Of a DNA stretch of 64,000 nt, positions 39,049 through 48,252 are shown one piece after another. A program made the position numbers and the translations under genes. Origin of the DNA: Ignavibacteriota bacterium (lineage in GTDB: Bacteria; Bacteroidota; Ignavibacteria; Tepidaquicellales; Tepidaquicellaceae). The DNA lies in NCBI GenBank assembly GCA_026390735.1, contig JAPLFJ010000003.1:55857-119856 (forward strand). Direction: 5' to 3'. A model generated the notes under the pieces. The model saw nothing but the letters and a program-made list of their open reading frames with translations, was not told the DNA's origin and did not search any database. Positions within the stretch are counted from its first letter, which is position 1. Every line of letters begins with the position of its first letter.

Positions 39049-39498
39049 CTATTTCAAAAATTGTTTACTTGGCGATAATGATGTTTCTGAAGACTCAAAA
39101 AATATCTCAGTCTTCTGAGGATTATAGTATTTCTGAATCAGCATATGTTTTTCTGTACTGCTATCAAAATATGTAAGCAGAAAAATTGAATTAGAAACCT
39201 TGTCGAGTGTGACTTTTGTAGAGCCGGAGACCTTTGGATAAACAACATCTATTAAGTATGATTCAAAATCAACTTCAGAATCATCGTCCAGTATATCCTG
39301 GCATAATGCAGAAGCAAAAGACTCGGCAGGAGTAAGTGCAGTTGTATCTTCGTCTTCAATTCCCATCTGCTGTTGTTGCTGTTGCTGCTGCTGTTTTTGT
39401 TCACTTACAATATTATTGCTTTTTTCTTTACCACATCCTGCAGCCAGAAGGATTGCAGAAAAACATACTATGATTAAAGATAAAAAGTAATACTTCAT
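39049..39498 (-). CDS. poly-glutamine lipoprotein, unknown function
   Basis: 149 residues with lipobox LLAAGCGKE. Directly after the anchor lies a run of nine Gln encoded by mixed CAG/CAA codons (39367-39393), then an acidic linker and a ~90-residue C-terminal domain (PAESFASALCQDILDDD...). I do not recognise the domain. Its ATG overlaps the last base of the spt-like stop, and the kinase gene follows after one base, so all four genes form one tight operon. Confidence 0.68.
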   Translation of the reverse strand: MKYYFLSLIIVCFSAILLAAGCGKEKSNNIVSEQKQQQQQQQQQMGIEDEDTTALTPAESFASALCQDILDDDSEVDFESYLIDVVYPKVSGSTKVTLDKVSNSIFLLTYFDSSTEKHMLIQKYYNPQKTEIFFESSETSLSPSKQFLK

Positions 39499-40694
39499 TA
39501 TTTTATAACTCCCATTTCTTTTCCTATCTCACCGAATACTTCGAGTATTCTGTTAAGATGCTTCTCTTCATGAGTTGCCATGTATGATGTTCTAAGCATC
39601 GAAAGATTCTGCGGTACTCCAGGCGGAACGAATGCATTAACGAATACGCCTGCATCATAAAGTTTTCTCCAGAACTGGAATGTTAAAAGGTCATTACCGA
39701 GAATTACAGGTACGATAGGTGTTACACCGTCTAGAACATGGAATCCAAGTCCTTTTAATCCCTCACGCATTTTATTGGCGTTGTTCGAAAGTCTTGTTAC
39801 TCTTTCAGGTTCGGCACTTAATATATCAAGCGCTGCAATTGCTGCCGCAACCGATGAAGGAGTCGGCGATGCAGAGAATATTAACGCAGGAGAATGATGT
39901 TTTAAGAAGTTAATAACTCTTTCTTCACCTGCTACAAATCCGCCGAGTGAAGCCAGAGTTTTTGAGAATGTACCCATAATCATATCGACTTCATTATCGA
40001 GTCCGAAATGAGAAGCAGTTCCCCTTCCTCCGACACCTATAACACCGAGCGAATGCGCATCATCAACCATTAATCTTGCATTATACTTTTTACACAATGC
40101 AACTATTTCAGGCAACTCAACAACTGTACCTGACGTTGAGAACACGCCGTCTGTAGCGATTAACTTTCCGGTTTCAAGTGGAATAGCCTTTAAAACTCTT
40201 TCAAGGTCATTCAGGTCACCGTGTTTGTACCTTACAAGGTCAGCAAGCATTCCCTTTGCCATCAGAGTACCTGCAACAATACTTGCATGATTATCTTTAT
40301 CGGAAACAATATATTCACCTTTATTTACTAATGTAGGTATAATTCCCTGAGCAGTCTGATAACCGGTAGAATACAACAGACAGGATTCTTTATTAAGAAA
40401 CTTAGCGAGTTTAAGCTCAAGTTCTATATGCAGGTCCAGAGTTCCTGTCAGGTATCTTGAACCTGAACAACCTGTCCCGTATTTTAATAATGCTCTCTGA
40501 GCTGCATCAATTACTTTGGGATGCGTAGTTAAACCATGATAGTTATTAGAACCTGCCATGATAACTTCGCGGCCCTCAATTTTAACAACAGGTCCTTCAT
40601 TTTGCTCAATAGGCCTGAAATAAGGGTAAAACCCCGCAGATTTTACTTCATCTGCTCTCGTAAATGTGTAACACTTTGTGAATAAATCGTTCAT
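39498..40694 (-). CDS. serine palmitoyltransferase-like alpha-oxoamine synthase
   Basis: 398-residue PLP enzyme (KBL/AONS/SPT family), which condenses an amino acid with an acyl-CoA. PLP Lys in [12 protein letters not shown] (~240); [10 protein letters not shown]; and [36 protein letters not shown]. The N-terminus [24 protein letters not shown] is the form seen in Bacteroidota serine palmitoyltransferase, pointing to sphingolipid synthesis. Glycine C-acetyltransferase or 8-amino-7-oxononanoate synthase are the alternatives. Divergent from an extended SDR that could reduce its keto product. Confidence 0.85.
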   Translation of the reverse strand: MNDLFTKCYTFTRADEVKSAGFYPYFRPIEQNEGPVVKIEGREVIMAGSNNYHGLTTHPKVIDAAQRALLKYGTGCSGSRYLTGTLDLHIELELKLAKFLNKESCLLYSTGYQTAQGIIPTLVNKGEYIVSDKDNHASIVAGTLMAKGMLADLVRYKHGDLNDLERVLKAIPLETGKLIATDGVFSTSGTVVELPEIVALCKKYNARLMVDDAHSLGVIGVGGRGTASHFGLDNEVDMIMGTFSKTLASLGGFVAGEERVINFLKHHSPALIFSASPTPSSVAAAIAALDILSAEPERVTRLSNNANKMREGLKGLGFHVLDGVTPIVPVILGNDLLTFQFWRKLYDAGVFVNAFVPPGVPQNLSMLRTSYMATHEEKHLNRILEVFGEIGKEMGVIK

Positions 40695-40797
40695 TTATCT
40701 TTATATTATCGTTAATACTTGCAGTAAAATTTTTAACATAGAAAATACATATTAATATTGATAACTTCTATGATAAAATTAAAATTTCAAAACTTTA

Positions 40798-41781
40798 ATG
40801 AAAGCATTTGTAACAGGCGCAACAGGGTTCGTAGGGAGTCATTTAGTCGATTTATTGCTGAAAGAAGGGTTTGAGGTTTCCTGCCTTAAAAGGCAAACTT
40901 CATCCGTAAAGTGGCTTGAGGGTAAGAAAGTAAGCTTTATTGAAGGTGATTTGTATTCAAACGGAGCTCTGGAAAGCGCGATTAAGGATGTAGATTACGT
41001 ATTTCACGTAGCAGGAGTCGTAAAAGCTAAAAATCAGGAAGCATTTGAAAAAGGTAATAATCTTGCAACTAAAAATCTGATTGAGATAACCGCAAAGGTT
41101 AATCCGGGTTTAAAGAAGTTTATACACGTAAGTTCGCTTGCAGTCTGTGGTCCGAATCCCGATAATGAGCCGTTGACTGAAGAGTTTACACCAAAGCCAA
41201 TGACTACTTATGCAAGAACGAAAAGAGAAGCCGAGAAGGAAGTACTGAAGTTCAGTGATAAATTACCGGTTGTTATCGTAAGACCCCCTGCAATTTACGG
41301 TCCCCGTGATGCTGAGATTTTAATTTACTTTAAGACTTTTAAGGGCGGACTGAACAGTATTATCGGTTTTAAGGATAAGTACCTGAGCCTGATTCACGTG
41401 AAAGACCTTGTACAGGGAATTTATCTGGCTGGCATAAAGGAAACCAAAAGCGGTGATATATACTTCATCACTTCAGACAAACCATACAACTGGGACGAAG
41501 TAGGTGCAGTGACATCCAAAGTGATGAACAAGAAAGCAATAAAGTTAAGAGTACCTCATTTTGTTGTCTTTACTGTTGGCGGTATAATGGAATTCGTATA
41601 CAAGTTTACGAAATCAGTACCTACACTCAACATAGAGAAATGTTTTGACATTACGAGGGCAGGATGGTTCGCCTCTAATCAGAAAGCTAAGGATAAACTC
41701 GGATTTAAGCCGCATTTTTCTCTGGAAGAAGGTTTCAAAGATACTTATGAATGGTATAAGAATGAAAACTGGATTAAATAA
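40798..41781 (+). CDS. NAD-dependent epimerase/dehydratase (extended SDR)
   Basis: 327 residues. Rossmann motif FVTGATGFVGSHLVDLL, VFHVAGVVKAKN, Ser in FIHVSSLAVCGP, catalytic YxxxK in TYARTKREAEKE, and VVIVRPPAIYGPRD. A C-terminal substrate domain ends in FSLEEGFKDTYEWYK. Substrate is open: the divergent spt-like gene suggests 3-ketosphinganine reduction, since some bacterial reductases of that step are extended SDRs, while sugar-nucleotide chemistry is equally possible. Sixteen bases ahead of argS. Confidence 0.82.
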   Translation: MKAFVTGATGFVGSHLVDLLLKEGFEVSCLKRQTSSVKWLEGKKVSFIEGDLYSNGALESAIKDVDYVFHVAGVVKAKNQEAFEKGNNLATKNLIEITAKVNPGLKKFIHVSSLAVCGPNPDNEPLTEEFTPKPMTTYARTKREAEKEVLKFSDKLPVVIVRPPAIYGPRDAEILIYFKTFKGGLNSIIGFKDKYLSLIHVKDLVQGIYLAGIKETKSGDIYFITSDKPYNWDEVGAVTSKVMNKKAIKLRVPHFVVFTVGGIMEFVYKFTKSVPTLNIEKCFDITRAGWFASNQKAKDKLGFKPHFSLEEGFKDTYEWYKNENWIK

Positions 41782-41796
41782 TATAAGAGTATAAAA

Positions 41797-43431
41797 TTGA
41801 AAGATATAATACAAAATATAATTGAGAAGACACTCAAGGGTCTTCACTTACCCGTACCCGGATTCAGTGTCGATTATCCGAAGAATCAGAAGTTCGGTGA
41901 TTTTTCCTCTAACGTATCTTTACTGCTTTCAAAAGAATTAAAAAGGAATCCACGCGAGATTGCAGAAGAACTTCTTCCGAAACTCTCCGGAGAAAAATGT
42001 TTTTCAAAAGTTGAGATTGCAGGAGCAGGTTTTCTGAATTTCTTTGTGGCTGACAGTTTTTACAGGGAGATACTGAAAGACATACTAAATAAAAAAGAAT
42101 CGTATGGCAGACTTGATATTAATAAAGGTAAGACCGCCGACCTTGAATGGGTAAGTGCGAATCCTACAGGACCATTGCATGCAGGACATGGCAGACAGGT
42201 TTGCCTAGGAAAAGCAATCGCGAATCTGCTCGAATGGACAGGATACGATTTAACGAGAGAATATTATTATAACGATGCAGGCAATCAGATGAACAACCTT
42301 GCAAAATCAGTTTATGCAAGATATATGCAGAAGTTCGACCCAGACTTCCCTTTCCCAGACGACGGATATGCAGGTGATTATATAAAGGAAATTGCCGAAG
42401 AGATTTATAATGAGAAAAAGAACTCACTTAAGGACAGTGAAGACATATCATATTTCAAGAAAAAAGGTGAAGAATCAAACTTTAACAGAATAAAGAATAC
42501 TCTCGCTAAATTCGGGATTCAGCATAATGTATTCTTTAGTGAAACTGCTTTATACAAAAACGGCGACATAGAGAAATTGTTAAAGTTGTTTGAAGATAAA
42601 GGTGCAAGCAGGGTTGAAGAAGGTGCGACGTGGCTGATAATGGATAAGGACAGATTTCAGAAAGACAAAGTGATTGTAAAGGCAACAGGTGAACCAACTT
42701 ACAGACTTCCTGATATGGCTTATCACATAAATAAAGTTAACAGAGAATTTGACCTGATGGTTGATATATTCGGTTCGGACCACGGCGACACATACAAGGA
42801 AGTTCTATACGGAATGGAACTTGCAGGATATGAGACACAGAACATAAAAGTAATAATACATCAGATGGTTACTTTTAAGATGGGCGAGGAATCCGTTAAG
42901 ATGAGTAAGAGAAGCGACAACGTTTATTATCTTGACGATTTAATAGATGATGTAGGAGTTGACGCAACACAGTTGTTCTTCGTTATGAGGTCGGCCAATA
43001 CGCATCTTGATTTTGATATTGAACTTGCAAAAGACAGATCGGACAAGAACCCTGTATATTATTTACAGTATGCTCATGCAAGGATATGCGGAATATTCAG
43101 GAATGCAGAGGAAAACATAAAAGACTTTAATGAAGAATATCTCTCGAAGGAATATGTTATCAGTGAACCTGAAGCACTCGAACTGATAAAAGTACTTTCA
43201 AAGTTTCCTGAAGAAGTGAAAAGTTCGTACGAAGTTCTTGAACCGCATAAACTGATTTACTATTTAAACTCAGTTGCGGAAATGTTCCATAAGTTTTATC
43301 ACAACAACCGCATCATAAACCTTGAAGATATGGACAGGACTTATGCAAGGTTGCAGGTTTGTGAATCAGCAAAAAAGGTACTGAAGAATGGTTTTTCAAT
43401 TATAGGAATCAGCGCTCCCGAAAGGATGTAA
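41797..43431 (+). CDS. argS: arginyl-tRNA synthetase
   Basis: 544-residue class I synthetase. N-terminal Add-1 domain; HIGH motif as ANPTGPLHAGHGR (~120-132); KMSKS as VKMSKRSDN (~365); C-terminal DALR domain with YYLQYAHARICGIFR and NNRIINLEDMDRTYARL. Read from TTG, as no ATG lies before the conserved region. Length typical. Confidence 0.95.
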   Translation: MKDIIQNIIEKTLKGLHLPVPGFSVDYPKNQKFGDFSSNVSLLLSKELKRNPREIAEELLPKLSGEKCFSKVEIAGAGFLNFFVADSFYREILKDILNKKESYGRLDINKGKTADLEWVSANPTGPLHAGHGRQVCLGKAIANLLEWTGYDLTREYYYNDAGNQMNNLAKSVYARYMQKFDPDFPFPDDGYAGDYIKEIAEEIYNEKKNSLKDSEDISYFKKKGEESNFNRIKNTLAKFGIQHNVFFSETALYKNGDIEKLLKLFEDKGASRVEEGATWLIMDKDRFQKDKVIVKATGEPTYRLPDMAYHINKVNREFDLMVDIFGSDHGDTYKEVLYGMELAGYETQNIKVIIHQMVTFKMGEESVKMSKRSDNVYYLDDLIDDVGVDATQLFFVMRSANTHLDFDIELAKDRSDKNPVYYLQYAHARICGIFRNAEENIKDFNEEYLSKEYVISEPEALELIKVLSKFPEEVKSSYEVLEPHKLIYYLNSVAEMFHKFYHNNRIINLEDMDRTYARLQVCESAKKVLKNGFSIIGISAPERM

Positions 43432-43486
43432 GTTTCAATATTGAATGACTGCAATTAATTTAATAAATTACATTTAAAATCAGAAA

Positions 43487-44008
43487 ATGAAAAATATAGT
43501 AATAACATTATTAATTCTTTTTTCTCTGTCTGCATACGCGCAGGATAAGAACGAAAAGATCGGGATACCCGATGAGTTAAAGATTGGGTCCAACTATTAT
43601 AATTACGGTGACAAGAATAAAGTAAACATTGATGTTTCTGTCTGGGGTTCAATAAGAGCTCCTGGAAAATATCTTATTCCCCAGGGCACTACATTGATGG
43701 AATTAATAAGTTTATGCGGTGGTCCGTCCAATGATTCTAAACTTGAGGATTTAAGGGTTATAAGATTGAAGAATGATTCATTAGGTGTAAAAGAAGATAA
43801 AGTTATGACTTTTGACTATAACGAATTCCTCTGGGAAAAGCAGGTTACAAAGCCCGGTAAAATAAACCCCGTACTTTATCCGGGTGATATGATAATGATT
43901 CCGAATTCACCGAAATTTAATTTAAGGGATAACCTCTATTTAATACTCGGAATCACAACAACTTTAGTATCTATAGCAACACTCATTATAACAGTAACAC
44001 ATTATTAA
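43487..44008 (+). CDS. SLBB domain membrane-anchored protein
   Basis: 173 residues; signal peptide (LLILFSLSAYAQ), then one soluble-ligand-binding beta-grasp repeat: VDVSVWGSIRAPGKYLIPQGTTLMELISLCGGP. Next come VLYPGDMIMIPNS and a C-terminal membrane helix (LYLILGITTTLVSIATLII). The layout recalls the last SLBB repeat and tail of polysaccharide-export (Wza-like) proteins, but it lacks the Poly_export domain. No polysaccharide genes are nearby. Periplasmic, anchored at the C-terminus. Confidence 0.8.
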   Translation: MKNIVITLLILFSLSAYAQDKNEKIGIPDELKIGSNYYNYGDKNKVNIDVSVWGSIRAPGKYLIPQGTTLMELISLCGGPSNDSKLEDLRVIRLKNDSLGVKEDKVMTFDYNEFLWEKQVTKPGKINPVLYPGDMIMIPNSPKFNLRDNLYLILGITTTLVSIATLIITVTHY

Positions 44009-44015
44009 CAAATCT

Positions 44016-44471
44016 ATGAAAGCTACAAGAAAGCAAATAGATGATTTCGTAAACGAGAGAAACTTTCTGTTCTACGGAGTATCACCTGTTAAAGGGAAAT
44101 TCGGAAACCTGGTATTGAAACATCTGAATGATAACGGTTATAACGTCTTCCCTGTACATCCTGATTTAAAACAGGTTATCGGTATTGATTGCAATAAAAC
44201 TCCTGCAGACGTAAATCAGAAAATGAACAACGCTGTTATTTTATTAAGTCCTGAAAATACCGAAAAGGTTGTCGGGGTATTAATAGCATACGGTATTAAA
44301 AAGATCTGGATTCAGCAGAGATGTGAATCTGAAAGAGCATTAAAAATGTGTGAGGAAAACAACATAGAAGTTATTTCAGGAGAATGTATTATGATGTTTG
44401 CAGGCCCGCTCACTATTATTCATAATATTCATAAATGGATAAATAAAGTATCAGGGAAACTGCCTGCCTGA
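44016..44471 (+). CDS. CoA-binding domain protein (YccU-like)
   Basis: 151-residue Rossmann-like protein: FLFYGVSPVKGKFGNLVLKHL (nucleotide/CoA loop), YNVFPVHPDLKQVIG, PADVNQKMNNAVILL, KIWIQQRCESERALKMC and an ISGECIMMFAGP end. The family is widespread, binds CoA, and has no fixed function. Follows the SLBB gene by seven bases and ends at a shared terminator. Confidence 0.87.
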   Translation: MKATRKQIDDFVNERNFLFYGVSPVKGKFGNLVLKHLNDNGYNVFPVHPDLKQVIGIDCNKTPADVNQKMNNAVILLSPENTEKVVGVLIAYGIKKIWIQQRCESERALKMCEENNIEVISGECIMMFAGPLTIIHNIHKWINKVSGKLPA

Positions 44472-44498
44472 AATTAAAGAGTTTAGTTTGTACAAATG

Positions 44499-44527
44499 AA
44501 AAAGGGTTGTCTGAGACAACCCTTTTT
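44499..44527. terminator. bidirectional terminator
   Basis: AAAAAGGGTTGTC and its complement around a TGA loop lie between the convergent CoA-binding gene and the Lys-rich Spy-like gene. A and T runs at both ends suit both directions. Confidence 0.92.
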
Positions 44528-44546
44528 GCTATAATCAAAGAAATGC

Positions 44547-45056
44547 TTATTTCTTCTTTTCTTCTTTTTTAGGTTCTTCTTTTTTAACGTCTTTCTTTAC
44601 TTCTTTTTTATCTTCTTTCTTTACTTCTTTTTTGGTGTCTTTCTTGACGTCTTTCTTTTCGTCTTTCTTTACTTCTTCTGTTCCTTCTGTCTTTGGTTTT
44701 CTTACTTTTTTCTTCCAGGTCATCTTGTAGAATTTATCCTTCATAGGAGTCCATTTTGTAACCTGATCTTTTGTTAAGGTTTTTTCGATTTCAGCGTTGA
44801 CACCGGCCTGTAATTTTGTCATTTCTGTTGCAAGACCTTTTTTGTCTAATTTCTTTGCTTTTAAATCGTCAACTTTTGTTTCGTAGTTGAAATATGCAGG
44901 ATAAACTGCTGCATACTGCTCTTTTGTTAAATTGAGCTTTTTGTAAAGGTAATCAGCTTTCCAACCGGCTCTGTCGCCTGGGAAATTTACTGCAAATGCA
45001 GAACCGAAAAATCCGGCTAAGATTACTAAAACTAATAATGCTTTAATTCTTGACAT
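44547..45056 (-). CDS. Spy/CpxP-like periplasmic protein with Lys/Glu repeat tail
   Basis: 169 residues: signal peptide (LVILAGFFGSAFAV), an all-helical middle with LNLTKEQYAAVYPAYFNYE and TLTKDQVTKWTPMK, i.e. two LTxxQ-type motifs as in Spy/CpxP. The last ~55 residues are low-complexity repeats of KKEVKKD / KKEDKK / EEPKKEEKKK. The folded part suggests an envelope-stress chaperone or metal-stress protein; the tail is an expanded, highly charged repeat that probably varies between strains. Confidence 0.75.
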   Translation of the reverse strand: MSRIKALLVLVILAGFFGSAFAVNFPGDRAGWKADYLYKKLNLTKEQYAAVYPAYFNYETKVDDLKAKKLDKKGLATEMTKLQAGVNAEIEKTLTKDQVTKWTPMKDKFYKMTWKKKVRKPKTEGTEEVKKDEKKDVKKDTKKEVKKEDKKEVKKDVKKEEPKKEEKKK

Positions 45057-45372
45057 AATGTTTTTTAAATGATTTAATTAAAAAGGTTAATTTAATAACA
45101 TGCAAATATCATAATAATAAACCTAAAAGTAAATATCTTTTTTAATGCACTAGTGTCTACTATTTTAGACAAGAGAATTTCATTGATTTTGCGCTTTTCT
45201 GATGTTATACACATAATCCCGAATAACAATGAATTTAAAAATATGTAAACCATACTTTTGGAATTCAGTCCGTTTATAATATATTGAATGTTTAATGTAA
45301 AATGTGTAGTTATGTATGGAACGGAACTATTTAGCCTTAAATTAAATTTTAATTATACACAATATAAACACA
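45057..45372. other. intergenic spacer
   Basis: A/T-rich divergent region between the Spy-like gene and the DUF2461 gene. It must carry both promoters. I see no hairpin of note, no RNA gene and no coding frame with protein-like composition. Confidence 0.4.
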
Positions 45373-46080
45373 ATGCTGGATTTACTTATATCAGAACCTT
45401 TCCTAGGGTTTAGTAAGGAGTCACTTGATTTCCTCTCAAAATTGAAGAACAAAAGGAACAACAATAAAGAGTGGTTCGACAAACACAGGGATATTTATGA
45501 AGATTACATAAAAGTACCGATGCGTTCTTTACTTGACAATTTATCGGCCGAATTAAAAAAGACAGATGAGAGGATTGTTGTTTCACCTAAATCTGTTTTC
45601 AGGATAAACCGTGATGTCAGGTTCAAGAAAGATAAGATTCCGTATAAATCACATTACTCAGCAGCAATTACTTATGACAGGATAAAAACTCCTGAACTGC
45701 CTTTGTTTTATTTTCACTTAAGTTCCGATGAGTTTTTCTTCGCCGCAGGTCAGTACAGCACGGATAATAATTTAATAAATAAACTGAGAAGAAATATTAT
45801 CCGCAATGAGGATAAATTTTTATCACTCATTCATAAGAAGGATTTCTTAAGAACATTCGGGAAAGTAAACGGTGAAGCTCTTGTAAATGTACCGCTTGAA
45901 TACAGAAGCAATACAACATTAAAAGATGAGACTAAGGAATTAATAAAAATGAAACAGATGTATGTTTTTAAATCATACAAACCTGAAGTTGGTTTAAGTG
46001 ATGAGTTAATGGATTTAATCGTTAAAAACATTTCCATCACGAATGATTTTAATAAATTTCTCTACGATTCCGTTAAATAA
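45373..46080 (+). CDS. DUF2461 domain protein
   Basis: 235 residues following the DUF2461/TIGR02453 pattern: GFSKESLDFLSKLKNKRNNNKEWFDKHRDIYEDYI at the start, RINRDVRFKKDKIPYKSHYSA, FYFHLSSDEFFFAAGQY, and LKMKQMYVFKSYKPE-like end. Cytoplasmic. The family is broadly conserved but its biochemical role is unknown. Confidence 0.87.
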   Translation: MLDLLISEPFLGFSKESLDFLSKLKNKRNNNKEWFDKHRDIYEDYIKVPMRSLLDNLSAELKKTDERIVVSPKSVFRINRDVRFKKDKIPYKSHYSAAITYDRIKTPELPLFYFHLSSDEFFFAAGQYSTDNNLINKLRRNIIRNEDKFLSLIHKKDFLRTFGKVNGEALVNVPLEYRSNTTLKDETKELIKMKQMYVFKSYKPEVGLSDELMDLIVKNISITNDFNKFLYDSVK

Positions 46081-46099
46081 AGCAAGAAAGGAATAAAAG

Positions 46100-46336
46100 A
46101 TGTCAAAACCAAACGTATTTCAGAAGTTCCCTATCGTAAAAGAAGAAAAAGCAGGAACATATTACTGGTGCTCATGCGGGCAATCAGCAAACCAGCCATT
46201 TTGCGACGGGGCACATAAAGGTACGGAATTTGTACCTAAAAAAGTGGAAATCACAGAAGATAAAAAAGTTGCATGGTGTGCATGCAAAAATTCCTGCACT
46301 GGTGAATTCTGCGACGGTACTCATAAAACACTGTAA
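46100..46336 (+). CDS. CDGSH iron-sulfur domain protein
   Basis: 78 residues with two CDGSH-type 2Fe-2S motifs (three Cys and one His each): CSCGQSANQPFCDGAHKG and CACKNSCTGEFCDGTHKT. This double-motif form is related to human CISD3 and bacterial MiNT-type proteins, implicated in iron-sulfur or redox handling. Its stop overlaps the first base of the next hydrolase ATG, so they are coupled. Confidence 0.92.
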   Translation: MSKPNVFQKFPIVKEEKAGTYYWCSCGQSANQPFCDGAHKGTEFVPKKVEITEDKKVAWCACKNSCTGEFCDGTHKTL

Positions 46337-47118
46337 TGATAAGCAAAAAGATTAATGGCATTGCCGTTTTCGATTCCGATAACGGCAAAGAGCCGCTTGT
46401 GTTTGTTCATGCATTCCCGTTGAATTCGGGAATGTGGGACGAACAGGAAAAAGAATTCTCAGATGACTTCAGGGTTATTCTATATGACGTAAGAGGTCTT
46501 GGTGCGAGCAGGCAGAGTAATAACCAGTTTATGATGGAACATTATGCCGACGACCTGATAAGCATCATTGAAGGATTGAAGATTGAACGTATCAATGCAG
46601 TCGGTTTGTCAATGGGCGGTTATATTATCCAGAGAGCACTGATAAAGAGAAAGGATTTATTTAAAACTGTTGTACTTGCCGATACAAGGCTTGAAAGTGA
46701 TTCAAACGACGGACTCGCAGTCAGGGCATCTGCAATCAGAAAAATACTTGACGGCCAGAGGGACGAATTCCTGGAAGGGTTTATTGTTAACCTGTTTAAT
46801 AAGGAGAATTACAGAAATACTGAACTCGTGAATAAAGTAAAAGCATTAATATCAGTAAACACAAACGAAGGAATAGCAGGTGCAATGCTTGCAACGCGGC
46901 CTGATAGTGCAAATTCGTTCTCTGATACAAATATTCCTGTCCTGGCATTAGTTGGCAGAGATGACGTACTTACTCCGTTAGAATGTTCAAAGAAAATAAA
47001 AGACAGTTTTAAGAACTCTGAAATGGTTGTCATAGAAAATTCAGGACATTTAAGCAACCTCGAAAACCCCGCATCATTTAATAATAATTTAAGAATATTT
47101 CTGGAAAAGCACAGATGA
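46336..47118 (+). CDS. alpha/beta fold hydrolase, copy 1
   Basis: 260 residues. Oxyanion region VFVHAFPLNSGMWDEQ, nucleophile in AVGLSMGGYIIQRAL (~94), Asp in LVGRDDVLTPLE and His in ENSGHLSNLE: a complete Ser-Asp-His triad. General resemblance to RutD/BioH-like esterases and 3-oxoadipate enol-lactonase, but the substrate is unknown. A clear paralogue follows immediately, overlapping by four bases (ATGA). Confidence 0.88.
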   Translation: MISKKINGIAVFDSDNGKEPLVFVHAFPLNSGMWDEQEKEFSDDFRVILYDVRGLGASRQSNNQFMMEHYADDLISIIEGLKIERINAVGLSMGGYIIQRALIKRKDLFKTVVLADTRLESDSNDGLAVRASAIRKILDGQRDEFLEGFIVNLFNKENYRNTELVNKVKALISVNTNEGIAGAMLATRPDSANSFSDTNIPVLALVGRDDVLTPLECSKKIKDSFKNSEMVVIENSGHLSNLENPASFNNNLRIFLEKHR

Positions 47119-47924
47119 AGAAAACCAAAGTACTGGGTGTATGCGTGAACGATTACGGCGGAGAAGGGATTCCGCTTGTGTTTGTGCATTCCTTTCCCAT
47201 GTCGGGCAGAATGTGGGACAAACAGGTTGAATACTTCAGCGAAAAATACAGGGTCATAACTTACGATATAAGAGGACTTGGCGAAAGCACAACCGAAGAC
47301 AATGTTTATTCGATGGAGAAACTGGTCAACGACTTCTTTCATATACTTAACAGCCTTAAAGTGCAGAAAGTAAATGCCTGCGGGTTGTCAATGGGAGGGT
47401 ATATATTATTACGGGCAATCCTTAAAGATACGGAAAGGTTTAATTCATTAATTCTGGTAAACACCAAAGCAAATAAGGATGACGATGATATATTACTTAA
47501 AAGGTCATCAGCAGTTATAAAAATTCAGTCAGGGGGGAGAGAAGCATATTTACAGAAATTATTACCAAAATTGATTCCTGACAACAATCCTGAGATGGAG
47601 AAATTAGTGAAGGATATAATTTCAGAAAATACTGATGAAGGAATTTGCGGGAATTTACTTGCACTGTCTACAAGAATTAGCACTATCGATAAATTGCAGG
47701 AATTAAACACACCGATATTGCTGTTGTCAGGAAAAGATGACAGAATAAACACAGAAGCAGAATCAGAGAATATGTTCCACCATATAAAAGAAGGCAGGAA
47801 ACATCCTATATTCACTTCATTAATAAACATTAAAAACTGCGGACACTTATGCAACCTTGAAAGACCTGAAGAATTTAACAAAATACTCGGATGGTTTCTG
47901 AAAGGCATTGAAATTGGTACTTAA
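47115..47924 (+). CDS. alpha/beta fold hydrolase, copy 2
   Basis: 269 residues, aligned along its whole length with the preceding gene: VFVHSFPMSGRMWDKQ, YDIRGLGEST, ACGLSMGGYILLRAI with nucleophile, LLSGKDDRINTE and KNCGHLCNLERPEEF with Asp and His. Both copies keep the triad, so both are probably active, perhaps with split specificity. Arose by tandem duplication. tRNA-His lies 22 bases downstream. Confidence 0.88.
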   Translation: MKKTKVLGVCVNDYGGEGIPLVFVHSFPMSGRMWDKQVEYFSEKYRVITYDIRGLGESTTEDNVYSMEKLVNDFFHILNSLKVQKVNACGLSMGGYILLRAILKDTERFNSLILVNTKANKDDDDILLKRSSAVIKIQSGGREAYLQKLLPKLIPDNNPEMEKLVKDIISENTDEGICGNLLALSTRISTIDKLQELNTPILLLSGKDDRINTEAESENMFHHIKEGRKHPIFTSLINIKNCGHLCNLERPEEFNKILGWFLKGIEIGT

Positions 47925-47945
47925 AAACGATATTTTTAAAAACAC

Positions 47946-48019
47946 GGCGGGTATAGCTCAGTTGGTAGAGCGTCAGATTGTGGCTCTGAATGTCACGGGT
48001 TCGAACCCCGTTATTCGCC
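47946..48019 (+). tRNA. tRNA-His (anticodon GTG)
   Basis: Cloverleaf folds by eye: seven-pair acceptor from 47947, D-stem GCTC/GAGC, anticodon stem TCAGA/TCTGA with loop TTGTGGC (anticodon GTG), T-stem ACGGG/CCCGT with loop TTCGAAC. The extra 5' G (47946) pairs with C73 (48019), the histidine identity pair. No CCA is encoded. Confidence 0.97.
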
Positions 48020-48252
48020 CTTAATACTGCACACACAGACTTATCATCAGATTCTCCAAAGGATTTTCTAATGTTTTTATTGTATAACATATTACATTTA
48101 ACTTCCGGACATTTCTTGCTTTAGAATGGAACTTTTATGTTTATATAAAATAAACTAAATTGTCAATAGATAAGTTTTGGGGAACTTTTATTTTAAAATA
48201 AATTAACTTGATTATGTTTTAATAAATAAGTAGTTTATTTTCAACAATTAAA

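Noticed and set aside
47875..48090. 71-codon minus-strand frame across tRNA-His
   Set aside because: It runs through the tRNA gene and the end of the hydrolase; composition follows the tRNA.
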